From Halioglobus sp. (lineage in GTDB: Bacteria; Pseudomonadota; Gammaproteobacteria; Pseudomonadales; Halieaceae): DNA of 64,000 nt. The stretch is taken from positions 1 to 64,000 of the forward strand of contig JABSPW010000005.1 of NCBI GenBank assembly GCA_013214285.1, given 5' to 3'. Below the pieces are notes generated by a model. That model was not told the DNA's origin and searched no databases. It saw nothing but the letters and a program-made list of their open reading frames with translations. Shown in pieces: positions 49,286 through 58,265 of the stretch. Position 1 is the first letter of the stretch. The number at the start of each line of letters is the position of its first letter. The position numbers and the translations under genes are program-made.

Positions 49286-51118
49286 TTAACCTGGATTGCG
49301 CAATATCAGCTCTACACGACGGTTCTGGGCACGACCCGCGGCATCAGCATTATCAGCGACAGGCCGAGACTCACCCAGTCCTTGGGCTGACACTTGAGCC
49401 GGGTTGACGCCGTCACGTTCCACCAGCACCGCGCGCACCGCCTCAGCTCGCCGCTCAGAAAGCCGTTGATTGTAGCGCTCACTGCCCATGGAGTCGGTAT
49501 GACCCTCTACGGTCGCAGTAACACCAGGATTATCCTTTAATGCCTGTGCAGCAATACCCAGCTCGCTGTCAAACATGGACGCGATAGTAGCGGAATCGAA
49601 TTGAAACTGTACATTGACCTCGAGCGCTATCGACCCATCAGCACGGGTCTCATAACGGTCATTGCCGGCTGCCAGGGCAGCCAGCACATCTTCTACAGAC
49701 GCCATAGACTCAGGCTCCGGCGGGCACAGTGCATGGGTGTTTTCATCCATCGGCTCACGGCTAAGGTCCAGATCCATACTGGCGATTTTTTCTGCATTCA
49801 AACCACCGACATCCAGGGATGCGAGCAACATCCCCATATTCGCAAGGGTGCTGGCCTCTGAAGCCAACAAATCTGTGGTGGCGGAGATGTGTGCTCGCTG
49901 GCTGTCAAAAAACTCATTTTGGCTATCGAGCAAGTCGAGCAGCGTGCGCTGTCCGCGGGCAAATTGGTCGCGATAAGCCAAACGGGTTTTATCCTGAGCG
50001 CGCATACTGATGTCCGTCAGTACCACCTGCTGACGCAAATTAGCCATATCGTTAAAATCATTGCTGATGAGCTGCCTCACATTCAGACACGCTTGCTTTC
50101 GCTCTTCGATGGCGGCGTAGTAGAGGTTATAGAACTCGCGCTTGCGTGCCGAATCAGCACCGCCACGGAAAAGATTATATGTCAAGACCAGCTCGATCGC
50201 CTCCTCGTCGAAACGGCCACTGATACCATCGGTGTCGTGTTCAATTTCGCGGCGATAACGCAGATCGAGCCGCGGCATCATCGGCGCGTTCGTCGCATTC
50301 AGGGCCTCCTGTGAAGCGCGCAAGTTCTCTATGGCCGAATTAATGACGGGGCTAGTCTGGTAGGCAACATCTAGGGCGTTCCTACGCATGTCGGGAATAT
50401 CACCTGCCGGAAGGGCCGGGATTTCCAGCTCCCCACGCGGGGAAACGCCCACCAGCCGCTCAAATCGGATGGTAACATCGTTGAGGTTGGCAATCTCGGT
50501 CACCAGGTTGGTCTCCGCCAGGCCAACCCGGGCCACCGCCTGATCAAGATCGACGCCAGCACTGGCACCCCCGCCGGTACGCTCAGATATCTGATCATGT
50601 ATCTGGCGATGCACCTCCAGATTATCAGCCGCATATTTCACCAGCTGCTGGTACTTGACGGCCTCCAGGTACGCGACAGCAACCTCCAGCGCCACCTCTT
50701 CGGAGGCGCGCTTGAAATCGTAGTATTGAGACAATTTTTCATAGCCCAAACGGGCAACATCGTCCCGGGTGGCAAAACCATCGAACAGCATTTGAGTAAT
50801 ACTGAAGCGCGTGGCGTCGTAGCCGTAATCACTGAAGTCTACCAAAGGCGTCTCGCGATCCTCCCGGCCTAAAACAGCGTGTACATCAGCACTGGGCAAA
50901 TAACGCGCAAATGCCGCGCGCTCGGCTTCACCTAGGGCAGCAAAATTGAACCATCCGGCGTTAACACGCGGGCTGATAAGGACACCCTGTGCAATCGCTT
51001 CCTTGAGATTCGTCACGTCAGCGGCTGGTCTCTGCACTTGCGCAGTCTGCGCAATGGCAAATGATGCAGCAACTATCGCCATCGCTACCGATCCAATCAA
51101 ACTGCGCAATATCACCAT
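49286..51118 (-). CDS. TolC-family outer membrane efflux protein fused to OmpA-type peptidoglycan-binding domain (LapE/AggA-like)
   Basis: TolC domain (AIAQGVLISPRVNAGWFNF..., RTLLDLLDSQNEFFDSQRAHISATTDLLASEASTLANMG) then OmpA domain (VQFQFDSATI...VTATVEGHTDSMGSERYNQRLSERRAEAVRAVL...GLGESRPVADNADAAGRAQNRRVEL). Confidence 0.92.
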   Translation of the reverse strand: MVILRSLIGSVAMAIVAASFAIAQTAQVQRPAADVTNLKEAIAQGVLISPRVNAGWFNFAALGEAERAAFARYLPSADVHAVLGREDRETPLVDFSDYGYDATRFSITQMLFDGFATRDDVARLGYEKLSQYYDFKRASEEVALEVAVAYLEAVKYQQLVKYAADNLEVHRQIHDQISERTGGGASAGVDLDQAVARVGLAETNLVTEIANLNDVTIRFERLVGVSPRGELEIPALPAGDIPDMRRNALDVAYQTSPVINSAIENLRASQEALNATNAPMMPRLDLRYRREIEHDTDGISGRFDEEAIELVLTYNLFRGGADSARKREFYNLYYAAIEERKQACLNVRQLISNDFNDMANLRQQVVLTDISMRAQDKTRLAYRDQFARGQRTLLDLLDSQNEFFDSQRAHISATTDLLASEASTLANMGMLLASLDVGGLNAEKIASMDLDLSREPMDENTHALCPPEPESMASVEDVLAALAAGNDRYETRADGSIALEVNVQFQFDSATIASMFDSELGIAAQALKDNPGVTATVEGHTDSMGSERYNQRLSERRAEAVRAVLVERDGVNPAQVSAQGLGESRPVADNADAAGRAQNRRVELILRNPG

Positions 51119-51465
51119 GTCCCCATCCTTATTTCCAACACCTGCGTCCAGCGAGCACGGCGCCGTCAGCGTCTGTAGTGTCTTTTTTGTGTCTTTTTTG
51201 TGTCTTTCGTGTTTTTATAAGTGCGAGCGTTAGTCACGGTCAACACAGTGAGGTCGCTTCACCCTACTGGCCAGACTATAGCGGCTACCCCTAGGATGAC
51301 AGGACATACTTCACAAAAACCGCATGCATCATAACCCAATCGGCTACTGTGTGCGACGCGCCCGGCGCGTTTGCGATAACATCCAGGGCATCCAATAAAA
51401 AGTTGTACCGCGCGGGCCCCTCAACACCCAGCGCCGACACGAATGGCGGGAATCCAGTGGTGCGA

Positions 51466-52146
51466 TTTCTGAAAAGAACCTTCTGTTTGCAGCGCCACTT
51501 TGCGCTGGTTGGCGTCGGCCTTTTGGCAGCGACGCTGTCGCTTGCCCAGGCTAACTTTGTTCTCATGCGGGACCTAGCACTATCGCGCTATGGCCCAAAT
51601 ACCGCACGGATTGTAGACGACTGGCAAATGGCCATACAGCGCATGCAAGATCTGCCAGAAGAACAAAGACTGCCCAGGGCCAACGATTTCTTTAACTCTC
51701 GTATTGGTTGGCGAGAGGATGCCGACGCTTGGGGGCGAGCAGATTATTGGGCGACACCGCTGGAGGTCATGGGCAGAGGCATGGCCGATTGCGAGGACTT
51801 TGCCATTGCCAAGTACGCCACGCTTGTCCTCGCGGGCATAGACGTTAACAAGCTGCGAATCACCTATGTGAAAGCGCAGCGAGTAGGAGAAGAGGATCCC
51901 GCAACCAGCGCACACATGGTGCTCGCTTACTATGCAACACCCACGGCAGAACCTCTGATACTTGACAACCTGGTGCCGGAGATACTGCCCGCATCGCAGC
52001 GTAGCGACCTGATCCCGGTCTACGGTTTCAATAGCAACGGTATCTGGGTGGGGGGCGATCAGTCGCCCGCTAGCACGCAGCCTGAGGCAAGATTGTCACG
52101 CTGGCGTGATGTACTGCGCCGGGCATCCGCGGAAGGGCTGGGATAA
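51466..52146 (+). CDS. lapG: LapG-type periplasmic cysteine protease (transglutaminase-like, BTLCP)
   Basis: DWQMAIQRMQDLPEEQRLPRANDFFNSRI...WATPLEVMGRGMADCEDFAIAKYATL...SAHMVLAYY...LILDNL: Cys/His/Asp triad context. GTG start at 51466 before the signal segment; ORF track extends to 51349. Confidence 0.9.
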   Translation, partial: FLKRTFCLQRHFALVGVGLLAATLSLAQANFVLMRDLALSRYGPNTARIVDDWQMAIQRMQDLPEEQRLPRANDFFNSRIGWREDADAWGRADYWATPLEVMGRGMADCEDFAIAKYATLVLAGIDVNKLRITYVKAQRVGEEDPATSAHMVLAYYATPTAEPLILDNLVPEILPASQRSDLIPVYGFNSNGIWVGGDQSPASTQPEARLSRWRDVLRRASAEGLG

Positions 52147-52157
52147 ACAACGAGCGA

Positions 52158-54095
52158 ATGTGGAGCCAGAGCATGTCGTTATTTAAGAAACTGTTGTTGG
52201 GTGTGATTTTTCTGCTTACCCTGGTGTTCGCGATCAGCGTGCTGCTCACGACGCTTTCCGCTCGGACCTACCTGGAACACCATCTCAGCATCAAGAATGC
52301 TGACAACGCCGCAGCGCTCGCGCTTTCGATGAGTGAGAAGGGTGCTGACTATGTACTCATGGAGCTGGCGCTCTCGGCGCAGTTCGACACTGGGCACTAT
52401 GAACTAATTGAGCTCACTGACCCGACAGGGCAGGTCAGCATACGACGGGTAGCGGATGAATTGGAGGCCGGCGCGCCTCGCTGGTTCATGGATCTCTTTC
52501 CGCTTAACGTCGAACCCGGGGTGGCCAACATTCAGACTGGATGGCAGCAGGCTGGCACATTGACGCTCAGAAGCCAGTCACGATTCGTTTATGCCGAGTT
52601 GTGGCGAAGTACACTTGCCCTCAGCGGGATCTTCCTGCTGGCCGGGCTGATCACGGGCACTGTCGGTCATCGCTTGCTGAAGCGTCTTTTACAGCCACTA
52701 GACGAGGTTGTAGACCAGGCCGAGGCTATCGGCGCGCGGCGTTTCGTAACCAAAATTCCAGAGCCCAATACGCTAGAGTTTAAGCGGGTGGTGCGCGCAA
52801 TGAACGAGTTGTCTAACCGCGTAAAGTCCCTGCTGGCTCAGGAGGCAAATCAACTGCAGAGATTACAGCGCGAATCACACGTAGATGACATTACGGGCTT
52901 GTATAAAAGAGACACCTTCCTCAGTGCTCTGGCTGCTGCCCTGCAGAGTAATGATGAGTCATCCACCGGGACACTCTGTATAATCCATATTACCCACCTT
53001 GGGCTGCTGAATCAGAGCTATGGCCGCGAGCCTACCGATAATCTCCTCCGCGATATCGGCGAGTCGCTTAACCACATCACAGCTAGGCAGCGTGGCTGGA
53101 CTCCGGCACGACTGAACGGTTCAGATTTCGCCGTTCTGGCTCCGCGAGAGATGGACGCCCAAAAGCTGGGACTGGACATACAGGCCGCTATGAGTGCGGT
53201 AGTCAAAGACCACAGCATGGAAGAAAGCGTACAGTTACCGGGTGGGACGACAGTCTACACACCGAGGGACTCCGTAGCAGACTTACTGGGCAGAATCGAT
53301 GGTGTATTGCTGATCGATGAGCGGGAGGGGGCTGTGACCATCGCTCAAGCCTCTACCGGTGAGACACCAGTGCGCCCGCTGCGAGCCCAAGTGGAATTCT
53401 GGCATGCCATATTGACACAAGCTATTTACAGCCGTACTTTTTCACTCACCCGTTTTCCAGTTGTCGATGCCAGCAACCGCCTCCTGCACTATGAAGCCCC
53501 GGTGCGCCTCGCACACCAGGGAGAAACACTGAACGCAGGGCAGTTTCTGCCCTGGATTCACCGGCTACAACTATCAGGCGAATTGGACAAACAAGTGTTC
53601 GCGCTTGCGTTGGAAGAGATAGCGCACTCGGGCGAGCCGATTGCCGTAAACCTTTCGGTAGAGGCCATTAGTGATCACAGCTTTACTAAATGGGCGGCAG
53701 ATTCTCTGATGAACCGTGCAACGGCCGCAAAAAACCTGTGGGTGGAAATACCAGAGTCCGCCGTGTTCAGGCATTTGAAAAACTTCAAAGCGCTGGCATC
53801 ACGCATCAAGGCAAGCGGCGGACATGTCGGCATTGAGCACACAGGCCACCAACTGGCGAAGCTGGGTGCACTGCACGACGTCGGGCTGGACTATCTGAAG
53901 GTCGATGCAAGTTTTGTTCGCGACATACCAAACAATCCAGGTAACCAGGCCTTGCTGCGCACGCTGTGCACTGTGGGTCATACCATCGGAGTAAAAGTGC
54001 TTGCCGAGGGTGTGAACAGTGCAAAGGAATGGGAAAACCTCCTAGCATTGGGCTTTGACGGCGCGACGGGACCGGGCATCAGCCTACCACAATAA
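52158..54095 (+). CDS. lapD: LapD-type inside-out c-di-GMP receptor (periplasmic domain, HAMP, degenerate GGDEF and EAL)
   Basis: LapD/MoxY N-terminal domain, HAMP, LNGSDFAVLAP in place of GGDEF, degenerate EAL (YEAPVRL, IEHTGH, KVDASF). Start may be ATG at 52173. Confidence 0.9.
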   Translation: MWSQSMSLFKKLLLGVIFLLTLVFAISVLLTTLSARTYLEHHLSIKNADNAAALALSMSEKGADYVLMELALSAQFDTGHYELIELTDPTGQVSIRRVADELEAGAPRWFMDLFPLNVEPGVANIQTGWQQAGTLTLRSQSRFVYAELWRSTLALSGIFLLAGLITGTVGHRLLKRLLQPLDEVVDQAEAIGARRFVTKIPEPNTLEFKRVVRAMNELSNRVKSLLAQEANQLQRLQRESHVDDITGLYKRDTFLSALAAALQSNDESSTGTLCIIHITHLGLLNQSYGREPTDNLLRDIGESLNHITARQRGWTPARLNGSDFAVLAPREMDAQKLGLDIQAAMSAVVKDHSMEESVQLPGGTTVYTPRDSVADLLGRIDGVLLIDEREGAVTIAQASTGETPVRPLRAQVEFWHAILTQAIYSRTFSLTRFPVVDASNRLLHYEAPVRLAHQGETLNAGQFLPWIHRLQLSGELDKQVFALALEEIAHSGEPIAVNLSVEAISDHSFTKWAADSLMNRATAAKNLWVEIPESAVFRHLKNFKALASRIKASGGHVGIEHTGHQLAKLGALHDVGLDYLKVDASFVRDIPNNPGNQALLRTLCTVGHTIGVKVLAEGVNSAKEWENLLALGFDGATGPGISLPQ

Positions 54096-54123
54096 AACCA
54101 CTCACCTTTAACCTCGCCAGCCG

Positions 54124-54441
54124 CTAATCGTTACTGATCAAATTCTGTAGATCACCTACCCGTGCGCGCAATTGCTGGCGCCTGAGTATTTTTTGCTGCG
54201 CATCATTCGGTAATTCTGTAAACAGGATGGTACCTTTGTCAATCAGCAACTCCACGACGTCTTCCAGCACTCGAATAAGATCCAGATCCGACGCTGCAAG
54301 GTGAGACGCATGGCCAGTCACCTTTTCGAAGAATGCGGCAACGGCCGGGTCATCGGCTGGGAGTTCTTCACTGACCCCAGGGCCGGCGGTCTCGCTAACG
54401 GTGATGATCCTGCCCTGCTCATCACGTTTCACATAGGGCAT
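54124..54441 (-). CDS. Small 'tryptophan synthase beta-like' family protein
   Basis: MPYVKRDEQGRIITVSE...LAASDLDLIRVLEDVVELLIDKGTILFTELPNDAQQKILRRQQLR, as in small Pseudomonas proteins carrying that name. Confidence 0.7.
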   Translation of the reverse strand: MPYVKRDEQGRIITVSETAGPGVSEELPADDPAVAAFFEKVTGHASHLAASDLDLIRVLEDVVELLIDKGTILFTELPNDAQQKILRRQQLRARVGDLQNLISND

Positions 54442-54457
54442 GTGCGCTGCTCCCTAA

Positions 54458-57448
54458 TCAATCGGTAATCAGATTGCCAGCATCTTTCATCTGCTGGATG
54501 GCCGTCGCACTGTCATTACCACCGACCAAATCTACCCCTTCCAGCGTAATGGTCTGGTCCACGGTCGTTGCGTTAACAGGATTGTCCGCGAAGGCACCGC
54601 TGGAACTGACTCGGATTACCGTATCTGAACCATCAAAACCCACATCCAAGTAGGCGCTCAGGTCGGCGGTATCAGCGTCCTCTCCCACCAGAATATCACG
54701 CAGATCCAAGGCATCCTGGCCACTCTCGTCGAAGTTGGCGATAGTGGCGTCCTCCGCTCCCAGTGCAAACGCAAACACATCGTCACAATCTGTAGCCAGC
54801 AGGGCCCCTGTGCTCTGCGCAAGTGGATCAGCATCTGCGGGGTCCACCAATCCCAATGGGTTAGCCCCCGTGTCAAGTGCCGCATTCACCGCGGGTGCAG
54901 GTGCAACAAATCCTGCGGGCGCGATGATATTGACACCGGAAGCGGTGCCATCGCCATCCTCGTCAATCAGACTATACGTGAAGCCGGCACTGTCGCCTGC
55001 CACGAAGCCGGCGCCGGGATCGAAAGTGAAGGCGCCGGTGACAGCGTTCACACTCCACGTCCCCGCCTGCGCAACAACAGCCAAATCGCTGCCCACCGCG
55101 GTACTGTTGTCGGGCAGTGTCCATTCGTCATCAGCGAAGCTGTAAGTATACTGCTCGACGCCAAAGACGATAGAGAGAGCCTGACCGCCATCTGCACCGG
55201 CGACATCAGTGACACTGTTGCCCGCGCCGTACAGCGTTCCATCGACATCGTCGAACACCGTGCCCAGCAGTGCAGCCTCAAGGTCCGCAAAGCTTGCTTT
55301 CACCGCATCACGGTCCTCTCCGTTGACACCGTCGTAAGCGATAGGATCCATGTTGTCCTCATTTAGGCCATTGCTCGTTCCCATTGCCAGAGCATAGGAA
55401 TCCACATCGTTGACCTGCAGGAACTCGACCCATACATCCTCCTCGGCTTGCTGAATGCCTGCTTGGCCATTGCCAGGCACCCCGTTAGTGGGGTTACCAT
55501 CAGAGAACATATAGGACTTGTTCTGGGCTCCCTGAAGCTTACCGGGGTCATCGAAAGCATCTATCGCATCAATCAGTGCATCGTCGAAGTTAGTAAAACC
55601 AGCGGCAGCAGTGGGCAGGCTCACATCTGCAGGGTCTTGCCACGCACTGCCGACCTTTTGGGCTGACTCTGCAAAGGTGACCAACCTCACCTTGACGTCA
55701 CCCAAACCCTCATAGGCATCGACCACCGCTTCGATAGCATCAGTGGCGGCCTCCAGCCGATTTTTTCCAGAGATACCGCTGGAAAAATCCATACTGCCCG
55801 ATATGTCCAGAATAAGCAGCAGGTTCGTATCAATCGGGGACAACTGAATATTCTGAGCCGCAGGCAGGGAGGGTATATCGTCCACGATCTCTGCCCTGAG
55901 GTAGGACGTCGCACTATCGCCGTCTGGATCCGACAGGACCACCTCAAACTCCTCAAACAGGCTGTTTTCGCCAGCACCAGCCGGATGATCCGCATTGGCA
56001 TCAAGCGTGTAGGTGTAACCAACCTCACCGGACACCGGGTTATAGGTGTTAATCGATAACGTATTACCCAACCCCGTAACAAAGGAACTCGCTGTAAAGA
56101 CACCACCGGTAATAAAGGCATTACCACCAACGGTCAAACTGTCCACACCGTCCGGCGACGTGACCGTAAAGCTATTACCCTGCGTCGTCGGCTCCTTACT
56201 CGTGTCCGAACCAGCCGACAGGTCATCCTCGTCTACGACCACATCGCTGCCCTGCAGACTGGGCGTAAAATCCGGCGGCGGAGGGGGTGGCGGCTCAGCG
56301 GGTGGCGGCTCAGCGGGTGGCGGCTCAGCGGGTGGCGGCTCAGCGGGTGGCGGCGCTGTAAAGCCATCGATGATTTCCACCACACCGGTGCCATCAGCGA
56401 TGGTAGCGCTGGTTGAGTTGGCCAAGACAACCAAGAACTGCTCTATACCCTCTTGGAAAGCATCCCCATTGGTCTGGAAGGTAATGTCGCGGCTAGTCTC
56501 GCCAGGCTCAAAGGTAATTGTTACCAGACCGGTGACTGGATCGTAATCACCTGGCGCGAGTGCCGTGTCGTCGGCAGTGCGGTATTGCACAGTCACTGGC
56601 GTGCCCCAGGGTTTGGACAAGCTGATGGTCAGGGTAGCGGTATCGCCTTCAACAACAATATCGTCGTTGATCCTGATGGACGGCAGCTGCACTGCCGGTG
56701 GCGGTGCAGGTATGACCACGGTAACATTGGCCGAGTCTTGGCCATTGCCATCGGCGGACACAGCCGTGTAGGTAAACACGTCAGTACCAAAGAATCCCGG
56801 TTTCGGAGTATAGGTGACGGAGTTATCGCCATTAATGACTACCGAACCATTGGCACCGTCGGTAACACCAATAACAACGGCCCCCAACTGAAACTGGTCA
56901 TTGGGCAGGACCTCGATAACAACTGGCGTATCAATCTCGGTGGTACTCGCGTCGTCGACGGCATCGACGGGAATTAGATTTTCGTCTACGACGGCAGTGG
57001 GCACGCTCACCTCGGTGCCTGCGATACCTTCAAACTCGACAACAAACTCTTCGATTCGACTCAAACGGATCCAGCTGTGGCCCTCACCATCAATCACGGC
57101 AGCGCCCTCCTGGCCCGCTGCGGTGGGCGGCAGCGCCTCGGCCAAATCCTCCCCGGACTCTAAGGCGGAGAGCACCTGTTGCACCGTCTCGTCTGCCACT
57201 GCGCTCTCATCGGCCCCGGGGGCGACTTCGGCCACCAGATCACGCGTCATCGCCAACTCCGCATCGTTCACGGTCAATGGCGAACCATCAAATAACGCAA
57301 GCTCTACGATTCCACCATCGGGCGTAACCACCGTATCGCCCTCGCGCAGAGTGCTACCCGCGCTGAGGGCCCGCATTTCGCCGTCGACACTGCGGGCATA
57401 CGCCTTACCGGTAATGGACTTCACTGTTGCGATAATTTCCCCAATCAT
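54458..57448 (-). CDS. Compact LapA-like T1SS-secreted adhesin: retention module, Ig/cadherin-like, Calx-beta, Pro-rich linker, VWA, T1SS C-terminal region
   Basis: N-terminal retention module MIGEIIATVKSITGKAYARSVDGEMRALSAGSTLREGDTV; LPPTAAGQEGA LapG-like site; Calx-beta NDDIVVEGDTATLTISLS; VWA LLLILDISGSMDFS; C-terminal DVFAFALGAEDATIANFDESGQDALDLRDIL. Confidence 0.9.
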   Translation of the reverse strand: MIGEIIATVKSITGKAYARSVDGEMRALSAGSTLREGDTVVTPDGGIVELALFDGSPLTVNDAELAMTRDLVAEVAPGADESAVADETVQQVLSALESGEDLAEALPPTAAGQEGAAVIDGEGHSWIRLSRIEEFVVEFEGIAGTEVSVPTAVVDENLIPVDAVDDASTTEIDTPVVIEVLPNDQFQLGAVVIGVTDGANGSVVINGDNSVTYTPKPGFFGTDVFTYTAVSADGNGQDSANVTVVIPAPPPAVQLPSIRINDDIVVEGDTATLTISLSKPWGTPVTVQYRTADDTALAPGDYDPVTGLVTITFEPGETSRDITFQTNGDAFQEGIEQFLVVLANSTSATIADGTGVVEIIDGFTAPPPAEPPPAEPPPAEPPPAEPPPPPPPDFTPSLQGSDVVVDEDDLSAGSDTSKEPTTQGNSFTVTSPDGVDSLTVGGNAFITGGVFTASSFVTGLGNTLSINTYNPVSGEVGYTYTLDANADHPAGAGENSLFEEFEVVLSDPDGDSATSYLRAEIVDDIPSLPAAQNIQLSPIDTNLLLILDISGSMDFSSGISGKNRLEAATDAIEAVVDAYEGLGDVKVRLVTFAESAQKVGSAWQDPADVSLPTAAAGFTNFDDALIDAIDAFDDPGKLQGAQNKSYMFSDGNPTNGVPGNGQAGIQQAEEDVWVEFLQVNDVDSYALAMGTSNGLNEDNMDPIAYDGVNGEDRDAVKASFADLEAALLGTVFDDVDGTLYGAGNSVTDVAGADGGQALSIVFGVEQYTYSFADDEWTLPDNSTAVGSDLAVVAQAGTWSVNAVTGAFTFDPGAGFVAGDSAGFTYSLIDEDGDGTASGVNIIAPAGFVAPAPAVNAALDTGANPLGLVDPADADPLAQSTGALLATDCDDVFAFALGAEDATIANFDESGQDALDLRDILVGEDADTADLSAYLDVGFDGSDTVIRVSSSGAFADNPVNATTVDQTITLEGVDLVGGNDSATAIQQMKDAGNLITD
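56286..56358 (-). repeat. 15-bp tandem repeat (ggtggcggctcagcg, 4 perfect copies + partial) encoding PPAEP
   Basis: Read directly; encodes PPPAEPPPAEPPPAEPPPAEPPPPPPP in the adhesin. Confidence 0.97.
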
Positions 57449-57575
57449 ATCGATTCTCCCTGCGCCAACTTCGTGCGTGTAATTGGCAATGCCCTCTCCA
57501 TCTGACTCCGATAGTAGGCTTGGGGTTCGCGAAACACATTGTACTTTCGGACAGGTTCATTATTGTTGAGGCTCC

Positions 57576-57599
57576 TGAATGTGAACCCCCTCACATTCA
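57576..57599. promoter_or_regulatory. Perfect 9-6-9 palindrome upstream of adhesin gene
   Basis: TGAATGTGA-ACCCCC-TCACATTCA, 128 bp upstream of the adhesin start and 3' of the LuxR-type gene. Confidence 0.5.
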
Positions 57600-57635
57600 C
57601 GCTCATACGCGAACCCGGAAAGCCCTGTAGCCAAA

Positions 57636-58265
57636 TCAGCCCTTTTTGTGTTGGGTGGGAATATTGTTCATTTTTAATGCCAGTTGCACCCTGTCACGCG
57701 CACCCAGTTTTGCAAATATGGCAGACAAGTGTGCCTTAACGGTACGTTCGGTAATCTCAAGCTTCTCAGCAATCTCCCGATTGCTAGCGCCTAGCGCGAC
57801 CTGTTCCGCGACCATCTGTTCACGGCCGGTAAGCTCATCAAACTCAGCCATTCCAAGCTGTACCGCCGCAACAGACCGCGTGGAGACTGCCAGGAAGCGC
57901 TGCAGCATGGTCGGCGGCATCCACAACCCTCCTCGCGTGACCACCTGTGCAATCTCTTGCAACTGCCCGGACGCCGCCTCTACATGGCAATAGCCCTGTA
58001 TACCTGCGCTAAGCAACGAGAAGGCCTCACCCTCCCGGGGCAAGGGAACCATGGCGACAACGGGGTACCCGCAAGCACAAGCCGCCCTCGCCTGCGCCAA
58101 ACGTTCCGCAACCGGCACCGCACCGAGGTCCAGCCACACACTGTATTGCTCCGCAGAGGGAACAGTAGACAGATGTGGGACCTCTGCTACTGCCACCGCC
58201 TCGGGAAAGGCCTCCCGCCAGCGCTCGCGCAGCGTATTCTGCGGCGTAACAAATACCTGGGGCAT
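57636..58265 (-). CDS. LuxR-type transcriptional regulator with degenerate receiver-like N-terminus
   Basis: HTH: FDELTGREQMVAEQVALGASNREIAEKLEITERTVKAHLSAIFAKLGARDRVQLAL. Confidence 0.88.
   Translation of the reverse strand: MPQVFVTPQNTLRERWREAFPEAVAVAEVPHLSTVPSAEQYSVWLDLGAVPVAERLAQARAACACGYPVVAMVPLPREGEAFSLLSAGIQGYCHVEAASGQLQEIAQVVTRGGLWMPPTMLQRFLAVSTRSVAAVQLGMAEFDELTGREQMVAEQVALGASNREIAEKLEITERTVKAHLSAIFAKLGARDRVQLALKMNNIPTQHKKG

Noticed and set aside
56286-56358. Short regular repeat that might be taken as a CRISPR-like array
   Set aside because: Units are contiguous 15-mers with no spacers and lie in frame inside the adhesin ORF.
54735-57482. Plus-strand ORFs (136, 166, 174, 193 aa) opposite the adhesin
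   Set aside because: Low-complexity Ala/Ser/Gly-rich shadows of the adhesin coding strand.
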